From the NCBI GenBank assembly GCA_029961005.1, contig JASBVW010000087.1:1-6405 (forward strand): 6,405 nt of DNA, read 5' to 3'. The position numbers were made by a program, and so were the translations under genes. Position 1 is the stretch's first letter, and each line of letters begins with the position of its first letter. Positions 1 through 5,525 of this stretch are shown here, in pieces. This DNA comes from Bacillota bacterium (lineage in GTDB: Bacteria > Bacillota > UBA5301 > JASBVW01). A model generated the notes under the pieces. The model was not told the origin of the DNA, did no database searches, and worked only from the letters and a program-made list of their open reading frames with translations.

Positions 1-1
1 A

Positions 2-139
2 GATCAGTCCTGTGACAGCTCTTCCGGCAGCAAGGGCGCAGACAACGACCAGAGCGATGACGACCGCGCAGACGACAATGACGACCACGGTTCCGGCAGT
101 TTTGGCGGAGGTTTTGGCGGCGGTTTTGGCGGGAGGTAA
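2..139 (+). CDS. C-terminal end of a low-complexity Asp/Ser-rich protein with FGGG repeats (5' partial)
   Basis: Frame 2 is open from the window edge to a double stop (TAA TAA, 137-142) and gives 45 residues. The visible part has a Ser/Asp/Asn-rich stretch with one Cys (about residues 1-30), then a Gly/Ser/Phe tail ending in three FGGG-like units and a final Arg. No catalytic motif can be seen. Such tails occur at the ends of secreted or surface proteins (for example TPM/YgcG-like or DUF2207-like proteins) and of some FecR-type proteins, but nothing here decides between these. It lies on the same strand as the cyclase operon, about 140 bp upstream, with a hairpin between them, so it probably ends its own transcription unit. 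A competing frame (12-260) is also open but reads through the hairpins and has no start signal. I prefer frame 2 because it ends at a tandem stop just before the hairpin. Confidence 0.55.
   Translation, partial: DQSCDSSSGSKGADNDQSDDDRADDNDDHGSGSFGGGFGGGFGGR
100..132 (+). repeat. Three tandem 12-bp units encoding FGGG
   Basis: The 9-base core TTTTGGCGG occurs at 100-108, 112-120 and 124-132, exactly 12 bases apart. The period is a multiple of three, so each unit adds Phe-Gly-Gly-Gly to the C-terminus of the truncated upstream protein without changing the frame. Copy number could change by slippage without disrupting the gene. Confidence 0.8.
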
Positions 140-184
140 TAACCGCCCCTCTCCGGGTGAGAAAAGATCCCCCTCCTTTCCCAA

Positions 185-215
185 CGGAGAGAACCCCCTG
201 ACCGGGGGTTCTCCG
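185..215 (+). terminator. Strong hairpin after the truncated gene, possible terminator
   Basis: AGAACCCCC (190-198) pairs perfectly with GGGGGTTCT (204-212) around the 5-base loop TGACC. Outside it, CGG (185-187) pairs with CCG (213-215) across a 2-base bulge (188-189), giving 12 base pairs. No T-run follows, so this is not a textbook intrinsic terminator. It could end transcription of the upstream gene, act with Rho, or be part of a leader (see the overlapping hairpin at 213-227). Confidence 0.45.
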
Positions 216-227
216 CCCTTGAGGCGG
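213..227 (+). promoter_or_regulatory. Alternative hairpin overlapping the 185-215 stem
   Basis: CCGCC (213-217) can pair with GGCGG (223-227) around the loop CTTGA. It uses bases 213-215, which are also the outer right arm of the 185-215 hairpin, so the outer part of that stem and this hairpin compete. Two competing hairpins 50-95 bases before a start codon could form an attenuator-like leader, but GC-rich DNA makes chance pairing easy. I found no convincing promoter with normal -35/-10 spacing between 140 and 279. Confidence 0.25.
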
Positions 228-270
228 GGAGGATTTACCTTCTCCGGGGGAGTATTGTAGCGCAGAAGGG

Positions 271-276
271 GGGAGG
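271..276 (+). promoter_or_regulatory. Shine-Dalgarno of the CHASE2-cyclase
   Basis: GGGAGG lies 3 bases before the ATG at 280 inside a purine run (266-280). The spacing is tight, but no other ATG is nearby and the ATG gives a proper N-terminal membrane segment, so it supports this start. Confidence 0.6.
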
Positions 277-279
277 AAG

Positions 280-2109
280 ATGGCGCACCGCCTCGGGCGC
301 TGGTCCGGGTGCTGGCCCTGGCTGTTGATCGCCGGAACCGTCGCCCTGCTGTGGGCGGTGGGCGCCTGGCAAAGGCTGGAGTTCCTCTCTCTGGACCTGC
401 GGCTGCGCCTGCGCCCTCTGACGGGATTGCACCCGGCTGTGGCCGTGGTAGCGGTGGACGACGCCACTTTGGCCAGGCTGGGCAGCTGGCCCCTCCCCCG
501 CCGACTCCACGCCCAACTGATCGAAAGGCTCCGGGCTGCAGGGGCGCGGGCCATCGCCTTTGACCTCATCCTCAGCGAACCCAACCCGGCCGATCCGGCA
601 GGGGATGCGGCCCTGGTAGCGGCCGTCCGCCGGGCCGGCAACGTCGTCTTTCCCCTGTACAGCCCTACCAAGGTCCGGCCGGCAGGGAAAGTCCTCTTCC
701 AATTAGGGCCGGAGGTTTACACCCCTTTCCCCGCCCTTCGAGCAGCCGCCGCCGGCCTGGGGCACATCCTGGTCGTGCCGGAGGCGGACGGGGTAATCCG
801 GCGCCTCCCGCTGGCCGTGGCCTGGGAGGACAGGGTCATCCCCGCTCTCTCCTTGGCCCTCCTGGCCGCCGGCCGGCCTCCGGAGGTGCCAGGCGGTCCG
901 AGCGCCCCCGCCCTTTCCTCCCCAGAGCTGTGGCTGAACTTTCAGGCCCGGCCGGGCCGGGGCCCCGTTTACTCGTATTACCGGGTGCTAGCGGGGGAGA
1001 TACCGCCAGAGGCCTTTCGGCAGCGTTTTGTCCTGGTAGGCGTGACGGCCCGCGGCGCGGCCGACTTTTTCCTCACTCCCCTCTCCGCAGCAGGAGACCC
1101 CATGGCAGGCGTGGAAATACACGCCCAGGCCCTCAGTAATATTCTGGAAGGGCGGGGAATTCGGCGGCTCCCTCCCCTGGTGACCCTTTTCTGCATCGGA
1201 GCAGCGGCGGGAGCAGGGGAATTGCTCTTTCAGAGGGGCAGCCTCTTGAACCGTACGCAACTCCTGGCAGTGGCTCTGGCCGCTTGGACGGGGTTGGGCT
1301 ATCTCCTCTTCCTGCGCTGGAACCTGTGGTTGGAGCTGGTCCCCCCGGCGGTCGCCCTGGCGGTCGCCTACCTCCGGGGGGCGAGCCGGGCTTTCTCCCG
1401 CTTGGAACGGGAGAAGGCCTATCTGAAACACCTTTTTGAGCGTTACCTCTCCCCCGAGGTGGTGCGCGAGCTCCTCCTCCGCCCCGAGCTGGCCGGCCTG
1501 GGAGGAGAAAAGCGCCTGATCACCGTCCTCTTCGCCGACCTGAGGGGGTTCACCGCCCTGGCGGAGCGCGTGCCGCCGGAAGAGGTGGTGCACCTCCTGA
1601 ACGCCTACTTGAGCGAGATGGCCGAGGCAGTCCTGGCCTGGGGTGGCACCCTGGACAAATTCCTGGGCGACGGCATTCTGGCTCTCTTTGGCGCCCCTCT
1701 GCCCATGCCCGATCACGCCGAGAGAGCTCTTAAGGCCGCTTGCGAGATCCAGGAGCGCGTACAGAGGCTCCGGACCCGGAGGGATCTGGAAGGTTACCCC
1801 GCTCCGGAGGTGGGCATCGGAATCGCCACCGGCGAGGCGGTGATAGGCAACATCGGTTCGCGCCGCCGGATGGAATATACGGCCATCGGCCACCCGGTCA
1901 ACCTGGCCAATCGGTTGGAGGGGCTGGCCAGGCCGGGGGAGATACTCCTCGCGCGCAGCACTTACGAAAGCCTGCTCCACCCGCCTCCCGTCCAGCTCCG
2001 GCCGCGGCTGGTGCTGGCCGAGGGCGACCCGGGAGAGGAGGTCCTGGCGGTGCTGCCTGAGGAAAGGAGGGGTCAACGATGCGAAGGCGTCCAAAGCCAA
2101 GGGCAGTGA
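280..2109 (+). CDS. CHASE2-domain membrane class III adenylate cyclase
   Basis: This 609-residue membrane enzyme is predicted to make cAMP from ATP. An N-terminal membrane helix (about residues 12-31) is followed by an extracytoplasmic CHASE2 sensor domain (about 33-290). Its typical motifs are VAVDDATL with GSWP (58-71), AFDLILSEP (93-101) and MAGVEIHA (275-282). Three membrane helices follow (about 300-317, 327-346, 349-366), then a short coiled linker with the common FERYLSPEVV motif, then the catalytic domain (about 412-590). The catalytic set is complete: metal Asp420 (FADLRGF) and Asp464 (KFLGDG), adenine-recognising Lys460 and Thr534 (EYTAIG), transition-state Asn541 and Arg545 (VNLANR). 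A Lys/Thr pair is typical of class IIIb adenylate cyclases and argues against a guanylate cyclase. There is no HAMP domain. The last 31 bases overlap the FecR gene, which indicates coupled expression. The signal sensed by CHASE2 is not known for the family in general and cannot be read from the sequence. Confidence 0.95.
   Translation: MAHRLGRWSGCWPWLLIAGTVALLWAVGAWQRLEFLSLDLRLRLRPLTGLHPAVAVVAVDDATLARLGSWPLPRRLHAQLIERLRAAGARAIAFDLILSEPNPADPAGDAALVAAVRRAGNVVFPLYSPTKVRPAGKVLFQLGPEVYTPFPALRAAAAGLGHILVVPEADGVIRRLPLAVAWEDRVIPALSLALLAAGRPPEVPGGPSAPALSSPELWLNFQARPGRGPVYSYYRVLAGEIPPEAFRQRFVLVGVTARGAADFFLTPLSAAGDPMAGVEIHAQALSNILEGRGIRRLPPLVTLFCIGAAAGAGELLFQRGSLLNRTQLLAVALAAWTGLGYLLFLRWNLWLELVPPAVALAVAYLRGASRAFSRLEREKAYLKHLFERYLSPEVVRELLLRPELAGLGGEKRLITVLFADLRGFTALAERVPPEEVVHLLNAYLSEMAEAVLAWGGTLDKFLGDGILALFGAPLPMPDHAERALKAACEIQERVQRLRTRRDLEGYPAPEVGIGIATGEAVIGNIGSRRRMEYTAIGHPVNLANRLEGLARPGEILLARSTYESLLHPPPVQLRPRLVLAEGDPGEEVLAVLPEERRGQRCEGVQSQGQ
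2064..2072 (+). promoter_or_regulatory. Strong Shine-Dalgarno that sets the FecR start
   Basis: AAGGAGGGG lies inside the cyclase reading frame, with the AGGAGG core (2065-2070) 8 bases before the ATG at 2079. It is the best ribosome site in the window. It favours the 2079 start over the in-frame ATG at 2109, which has only AAGGG (2099-2103) five bases upstream. Confidence 0.8.
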
Positions 2110-2954
2110 TGGCAGCGGTGGCCCTGGCTCTCCTGGCCTTTCTGCCCTGGTGGTTCGGCCGGGCAGAAAGGCCGGAAGGGGGAACGGACGGCTCCCGCCT
2201 TTGGGCCACTCTCACCGAAGTGCGAGGCTTTGCCACCATCCAACTCTTCGGCGGCAAGGAGGAATTCCGCGCCCAAGCCGGCCTGGCCGTAGGGCCGCGG
2301 GACCGGATACGCACGGGGCGCGATTCCCAATTGGAGCTCTCCTTCCCGGACCGGAGCAAGGTTCTGGTCGGCCCCCAGACCGACCTGACCATTCAGGACC
2401 TCACGCCAGCCAAGGTCCGGCTGCAGCTAAGCCTGGGGCGTCTCTGGCTTTTCGTCCGACCAATCGCCGTACCCTGCGCCCGTTTCGAAGTGGAGACCCC
2501 CGCCGCCGTGATCGGGGTGCGGGGAACCGTCTTCTCCGTCAGCGTACAGCCGGAGGGTACCACCCGCGTCTCCGTGGCCTCCGGTCAGGTGGAGGTCCAG
2601 TCTTTGGCCCAAGTCGTGGCGGTTCCGGCGGGTCACTGGGTGGAGATCCGGCCCGGCCAGCGGCCTGGCTCGCCCCAGCTCTTCGCGCCAGAGGAGCGCC
2701 AGGAGTGGAGCCGCCTGCAGGAGTGGATAGACGAAGACCGGGCGCTGGAGCAGGGGGAAGGAAAATCTGAGCCAGAGAGGGAGAAAAGCCAGCAGGACGA
2801 GGAAGGAGCTGCCGGACGGGCTCAAGAAGACGACGATCAAGAGAAAGAAGCAGACCAGGGCAAACCGGGCGAAGGTGCACCGAACGGCGACGACGCGGGC
2901 CCCCGAACGGAGCAGTTCAGCGCGCCTGCGGAATGGAGCAGGGGCAACCGATGA
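2079..2954 (+). CDS. FecR-domain protein, membrane anchored, with a charged C-terminal tail
   Basis: The protein has 291 residues. A basic N-terminus (RRRPKPR) and one hydrophobic segment (about residues 10-27) form a signal anchor or uncleaved signal peptide, placing the rest outside the membrane. The FecR domain (about 50-190) shows the usual early pattern (GPRDRIRTGRDSQLELSF) and the hallmark TPAAVIGVRGTVF (140-152). From about residue 205 the chain is rich in Glu, Asp, Gln, Lys and Arg with no hydrophobic core and is probably disordered. Classical FecR proteins relay a TonB-receptor signal to an ECF sigma factor. Neither partner is visible here, so a different role is likely, such as a partner of the CHASE2 domain of the cyclase encoded just upstream (inference). 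It starts 31 bases inside the cyclase gene, and its stop overlaps the next start. An ATG at 2109 is a weaker alternative start that would remove the basic residues needed before the anchor. Confidence 0.9.
   Translation: MRRRPKPRAVMAAVALALLAFLPWWFGRAERPEGGTDGSRLWATLTEVRGFATIQLFGGKEEFRAQAGLAVGPRDRIRTGRDSQLELSFPDRSKVLVGPQTDLTIQDLTPAKVRLQLSLGRLWLFVRPIAVPCARFEVETPAAVIGVRGTVFSVSVQPEGTTRVSVASGQVEVQSLAQVVAVPAGHWVEIRPGQRPGSPQLFAPEERQEWSRLQEWIDEDRALEQGEGKSEPEREKSQQDEEGAAGRAQEDDDQEKEADQGKPGEGAPNGDDAGPRTEQFSAPAEWSRGNR
2940..2944 (+). promoter_or_regulatory. Shine-Dalgarno supporting the Crp-like start at 2951
   Basis: AGGGG ends 6 bases before the ATG at 2951. That ATG overlaps the FecR stop as ATGA (2951-2954), a common sign of translational coupling. 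The in-frame ATG at 2933 has no purine-rich site upstream. Confidence 0.6.
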
Positions 2955-3658
2955 CAGGAGCGGGAGCGAAACCGTCAGACCAGGCCTCCTCCTTCCTGGC
3001 CCGGGTGCCCATCTTCGCCTCCCTGGACGAGGAGGACCTCCACCGCCTCCTGGCCATAGCCGGCGAGCGCACCTACCGCAAGGGCAGCACCATCTTCTTT
3101 GAAAACGACCCCGGGGAAGCTCTCTACGTCATCCTCGCCGGGCGGGTCAAGGTCTATAAGCTGGCCGCCGACGGCCGGGAGAAGATCCTGGCCATCCTGG
3201 GCCCCGGCGAGTACTTCGGCGAGATGTCCCTTTTAGACGGGCTCCCCCGCTCCGCTTCCACGGAGGCCATGGAGACCACCCGCCTCCTGATGATTCAGCG
3301 GCAGGAGTTTTTGTCCCTTCTCTCCGCCCACCCTTCCCTGGCCCTTAAAGTCATCGCCGAACTCTCCCGGCGCCTGCGCCAGGCCAACGCCCAGGTGGAA
3401 GAGCTGGCCTTCTTGGACGTGCGGGGGCGCGTGGCCCGGGGACTTTTGGCTCTGGTCGCCGCCCACGGGTCACCCCATCCGGCGGGGCAGAGAATCGACC
3501 TGCGCCTTACGCACAAGGAGTTGGCCAGTTACTGTGGAGCAGCGCGGGAGACGGTAACCAGGGTCCTTTTGGAGCTGCAGGACAGCGGGGCTATAGAGGT
3601 GGACGGGCACCGGATCGTGGTCGTGGACCGGGCGGCGTTGGAAGAGCTGGCCCGGTAG
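2951..3658 (+). CDS. Crp/Fnr-family transcription regulator, probably cAMP-responsive
   Basis: With the preferred start the protein has 235 residues; the start at 2933 would add six. The N-terminal cyclic-nucleotide-binding beta-roll spans about residues 15-130. Its phosphate-binding cassette FGEMSLLDGLPRSAS (89-103) keeps Glu91 and Arg100, which in E. coli CRP and protein kinase A regulatory subunits hold the ribose and phosphate of cAMP. A long dimerisation helix follows (about 127-160), then a winged helix-turn-helix. Its recognition helix AARETVTRVLLEL (197-209) carries Arg199, Glu200 and Arg204, matching CRP Arg180, Glu181 and Arg185. Cys195 is the only cysteine, so an FNR-type iron-sulfur cluster is unlikely. 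Position in an overlapping operon with a cyclase strongly suggests it is the cAMP effector (inference). Targets are unknown; I saw no clear palindromic TGTGA-type site at 140-279. Confidence 0.93.
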   Translation: MTGAGAKPSDQASSFLARVPIFASLDEEDLHRLLAIAGERTYRKGSTIFFENDPGEALYVILAGRVKVYKLAADGREKILAILGPGEYFGEMSLLDGLPRSASTEAMETTRLLMIQRQEFLSLLSAHPSLALKVIAELSRRLRQANAQVEELAFLDVRGRVARGLLALVAAHGSPHPAGQRIDLRLTHKELASYCGAARETVTRVLLELQDSGAIEVDGHRIVVVDRAALEELAR

Positions 3659-3666
3659 CCCCGGGC
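3650..3666. terminator. GC hairpin at the tail-to-tail junction, possible bidirectional terminator
   Basis: GCCCGG (3650-3655) pairs perfectly with CCGGGC (3661-3666) around the loop TAGCC. It contains the stop codon of the Crp-like gene and nearly all of the 9-bp gap to the convergent ATPase gene. It would form in RNA from either strand. There is no T-run on either side, so the terminator role is uncertain. With so little room, transcripts from the two operons probably overlap at their 3' ends. Confidence 0.35.
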
Positions 3667-3667
3667 T

Positions 3668-4510
3668 TCAGGCCAAAGGCGCACCCCTCTCTACCAAAGG
3701 CAGGTCCTCGGAAAGGAGAAGATCGTCGTCCAGGAGCTGCTCGCCCCGCGTGCGGGCAAAGGCCTCCAAGAGATCATCTACCGTCATCCCGGCCCGCTCT
3801 TCTCCTTTCACGTCCAGCACGATCTCCCCTTCGTGCATCATGATGGTCCGGGTGCCGCAATGCAGGGCCTGGGCCAGGTTATGCGTGACCATCAGCACTG
3901 TCAGGCGGCCATCGGCCACGATGCGCTCAGTCAGCTCCTGGATCTTGACGGCCGTCTTGGGGTCCAGGGCCGCGGTGTGCTCGTCCAAGAGGAGTAGCTT
4001 TGGCTGGGCAATGGTGGCCATTAAAAGTGCCAGGGCCTGCCGCTGGCCGCCGGAGAGAAGCCCCACCGGATCGGAGAGGCGATTCTCCAGCTCCAGGCCC
4101 AGGAGGGCCAAGCGCTCCCGGAAGAGCCGGCGCTCCCGCTCCCCCACCGCCAGGCGGAGCCCCCGCCGGCGCCCCCTGGCCAGAGCCATGGCCAGGTTCT
4201 CCTCAATGGTCATGGAGGCCGCCGTCCCCTGAGCCGGGTTTTGGAAGACGCGGCCGATCAGGGCTGCCCGCCGGTACTCCGGCCAGTTGGTGATGTCGCG
4301 GCCGTCCAAAAAGATGGAGCCGCTGTCTACCGGGAAGGTGCCGGCGATCGCCCCCAAGAGGGTGCTCTTCCCCGCCCCGTTGCTGCCGATGACCGTGACG
4401 AACTCGCCCGCCGAGAGGGTTAAATCTATGCGGCGAATGGCTTCCTTTTCGCTCCCGTCCCCGGAAGTGAAGACCTTGCGCACACCTTTAAGTTCTAGCA
4501 CCGACAACAC
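3668..4510 (-). CDS. ABC importer ATP-binding protein (COG1101-like, TrpZ-type)
   Basis: This 280-residue ATPase powers the importer encoded upstream. All nucleotide-binding motifs are present: Walker A GSNGAGKST (42-50), Q-loop Gln90 (FQNP), signature LSGGQ (152-156), Walker B LLLLDE (172-177) followed by HTAALDP, and switch His210 (THN). Leu-Leu-Asp-Glu-His-Thr replaces the more common E-P-T after Walker B and is usual in this subfamily. After about residue 235 the tail keeps the family pattern (DDLLEAF, then DDDLLLSE) and runs on for roughly a dozen residues. It overlaps the permease gene by 23 bases, so the two are translationally coupled. The start is ambiguous: GTG at 4510 is the longest, but AAGGG (4517-4513) sits only 2 bases before it, so TTG at 4507 (5 bases) or GTG at 4501 may be used. 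Substrate specificity comes from the binding protein. Confidence 0.93.
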   Translation of the reverse strand: MLSVLELKGVRKVFTSGDGSEKEAIRRIDLTLSAGEFVTVIGSNGAGKSTLLGAIAGTFPVDSGSIFLDGRDITNWPEYRRAALIGRVFQNPAQGTAASMTIEENLAMALARGRRRGLRLAVGERERRLFRERLALLGLELENRLSDPVGLLSGGQRQALALLMATIAQPKLLLLDEHTAALDPKTAVKIQELTERIVADGRLTVLMVTHNLAQALHCGTRTIMMHEGEIVLDVKGEERAGMTVDDLLEAFARTRGEQLLDDDLLLSEDLPLVERGAPLA

Positions 4511-5417
4511 CGCCCTTCGCCTTCATCCGCCCTCGCCCCGCCCCGATCCGTCCGCGCACGGAAGCCTGAAAACCGGGCGCCGCCAGGGCCACCACCACCA
4601 GGACGGCCGTCACCAGCTTGAGGTCCGTGGGGGCAAAGCCCAAGCGCAGGGCCACAAAGACCAGGAACCGGTACAAGAGCGACCCCACCAGCGCGCTGAG
4701 GGTGGCCCAAAATACGCGGCGAGAGCGGATCAGCACCTCACCCATAATCACCGAGGCCAGACCAGCGATGATCATGCCGATCCCCATCCCGATGTCGGTA
4801 AAGCCCTGGTATTGGGCCACCAGTGCTCCCGAGAGGGCCACCAGCCCGTTGGAGAGGCCTAAACCCAACAGCTTCATGGCGTCGGTGTCTACGCCCGCGC
4901 TGCGGATCATCTGCTCGTTATCGCCCGTCGCCCGGAGAGCCAGACCTACCTCCGTGCGCAGAAACCAGTCCAACCCCAGTTTCAGCGCCACGGAGACCAG
5001 GAGAAAAAGAAGAAGGGGCGCCCAGCCCGCCGGAATGCCCAGGTCTTCCAGCAGGGTGAGGACGGTCTGCTCCCTGAGCAAAGGCACGTTAGCCCGCCCC
5101 ATGATGCGCAGGTTGATTGAGTAGAGGGCGGTCATGGAGAGGATCCCGGCCAGAAGACCGGAGATCTTCAGCCGGGTATGTAAAAGACCGGTGGCAAAGC
5201 CCGCCAAAATCCCCGCGCCTGCCGCCGCCACGGTGGCCAGGATTGGGCTATAGCCGCCGACGATGAGGGTGGCCGCTACCGCTCCGCCCAGAGGAAAACT
5301 GCCGTCCACCGTGAGGTCGGGGAAGTTGAGCGCGCGAAAGGTTAGATAAACCCCCAGCGCCATGACGCCGTAGACCAGCCCTTGTTCCACTGCTCCGGCA
5401 ATGATTCCTAGGTCCAT
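4488..5417 (-). CDS. ABC importer permease, BPD_transp_2 family (COG4120-like, TrpY-type)
   Basis: The protein has 309 residues and is highly hydrophobic, with about eight or nine membrane segments. It forms the membrane channel of the importer. Family-typical stretches include RALNFPDLTVDGSFPLGG (28-45), the cytoplasmic-loop pattern ATGDNEQMIRSAGVDTD (163-179), which probably contacts the ATPase, and GLSNGLVALSGALVAQYQGF (187-206). The last 25 residues are basic (GRIGAGRGRMKAKGG) and should lie in the cytoplasm. The ATG at 5417 has GGAG (5430-5427) 9 bases upstream. The gene follows the binding-protein gene after 108 bp with a strong hairpin in between, and its end overlaps the ATPase start. 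The family belongs to the same broad class as branched-chain amino acid and ribose permeases. Known relatives carry tryptophan or other small ligands, so the substrate is open. Confidence 0.93.
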   Translation of the reverse strand: MDLGIIAGAVEQGLVYGVMALGVYLTFRALNFPDLTVDGSFPLGGAVAATLIVGGYSPILATVAAAGAGILAGFATGLLHTRLKISGLLAGILSMTALYSINLRIMGRANVPLLREQTVLTLLEDLGIPAGWAPLLLFLLVSVALKLGLDWFLRTEVGLALRATGDNEQMIRSAGVDTDAMKLLGLGLSNGLVALSGALVAQYQGFTDIGMGIGMIIAGLASVIMGEVLIRSRRVFWATLSALVGSLLYRFLVFVALRLGFAPTDLKLVTAVLVVVALAAPGFQASVRGRIGAGRGRMKAKGGVVGART

Positions 5418-5430
5418 GTCGCGTCACTCC
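5418..5430 (-). promoter_or_regulatory. Shine-Dalgarno and spacer of the permease gene
   Basis: On the minus strand GGAG (5430-5427) is followed by a 9-base spacer and the ATG at 5417-5415. This supports the permease start. I found no convincing separate promoter in the 108-bp gap, so the permease and ATPase are probably transcribed from upstream of the binding-protein gene. Confidence 0.5.
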
Positions 5431-5463
5431 GTTCCCGCATAGCTCCGGGCGGGGCTCTTTAAC

Positions 5464-5498
5464 CGGTGCGGAGCGGAAGCGCCGCCCGCTCCGCACCG
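5464..5498 (-). terminator. Perfect 13-bp hairpin between binding-protein and permease genes
   Basis: Bases 5464-5476 pair with 5486-5498 without mismatch around a 9-base loop (5477-5485). The stem is nearly all G-C. On the coding (minus) strand the stem is followed only by TT and then AAAGAGC, so it lacks a proper T-run. In ABC importer operons such a hairpin after the binding-protein gene usually causes partial termination or protects the 5' mRNA, so the binding protein is made in excess over the membrane parts. That is the likely role here (inference from the family pattern). Confidence 0.6.
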
Positions 5499-5525
5499 TC
5501 CTTGATCGTCCAACCGCTCTCTGCG

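Noticed and set aside
11..15. TGTGA half-site as a possible Crp operator
   Set aside because: It lies inside the truncated coding region and has no inverted partner at the right distance.
234..258. Possible promoter TTTACC ... TATTGT before the cyclase
   Set aside because: The spacing is only 13 bases, far from the usual 17, and the hexamers match poorly.
12..260. Open frame of 82 codons (Thr/Ala-rich) at the left edge
   Set aside because: It overlaps the Asp-rich frame 2, starts with GTG without a ribosome site, and runs through the intergenic hairpins. It reads as an out-of-frame shadow of a repetitive GC-rich stretch, although frame 2 is itself only moderately certain.
988..2100. Long antisense open frame (370 codons) opposite the cyclase
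   Set aside because: Its residues are Gln/Gly/Pro/Arg-rich without motifs, while the plus strand carries an unmistakable cyclase. Long antisense frames are expected in GC-rich codon usage.
4287..4862. Plus-strand open frame (191 codons) opposite the ATPase/permease junction
   Set aside because: The His/Gln/Arg/Pro-rich composition and lack of domains mark it as a shadow of the minus-strand ABC genes.
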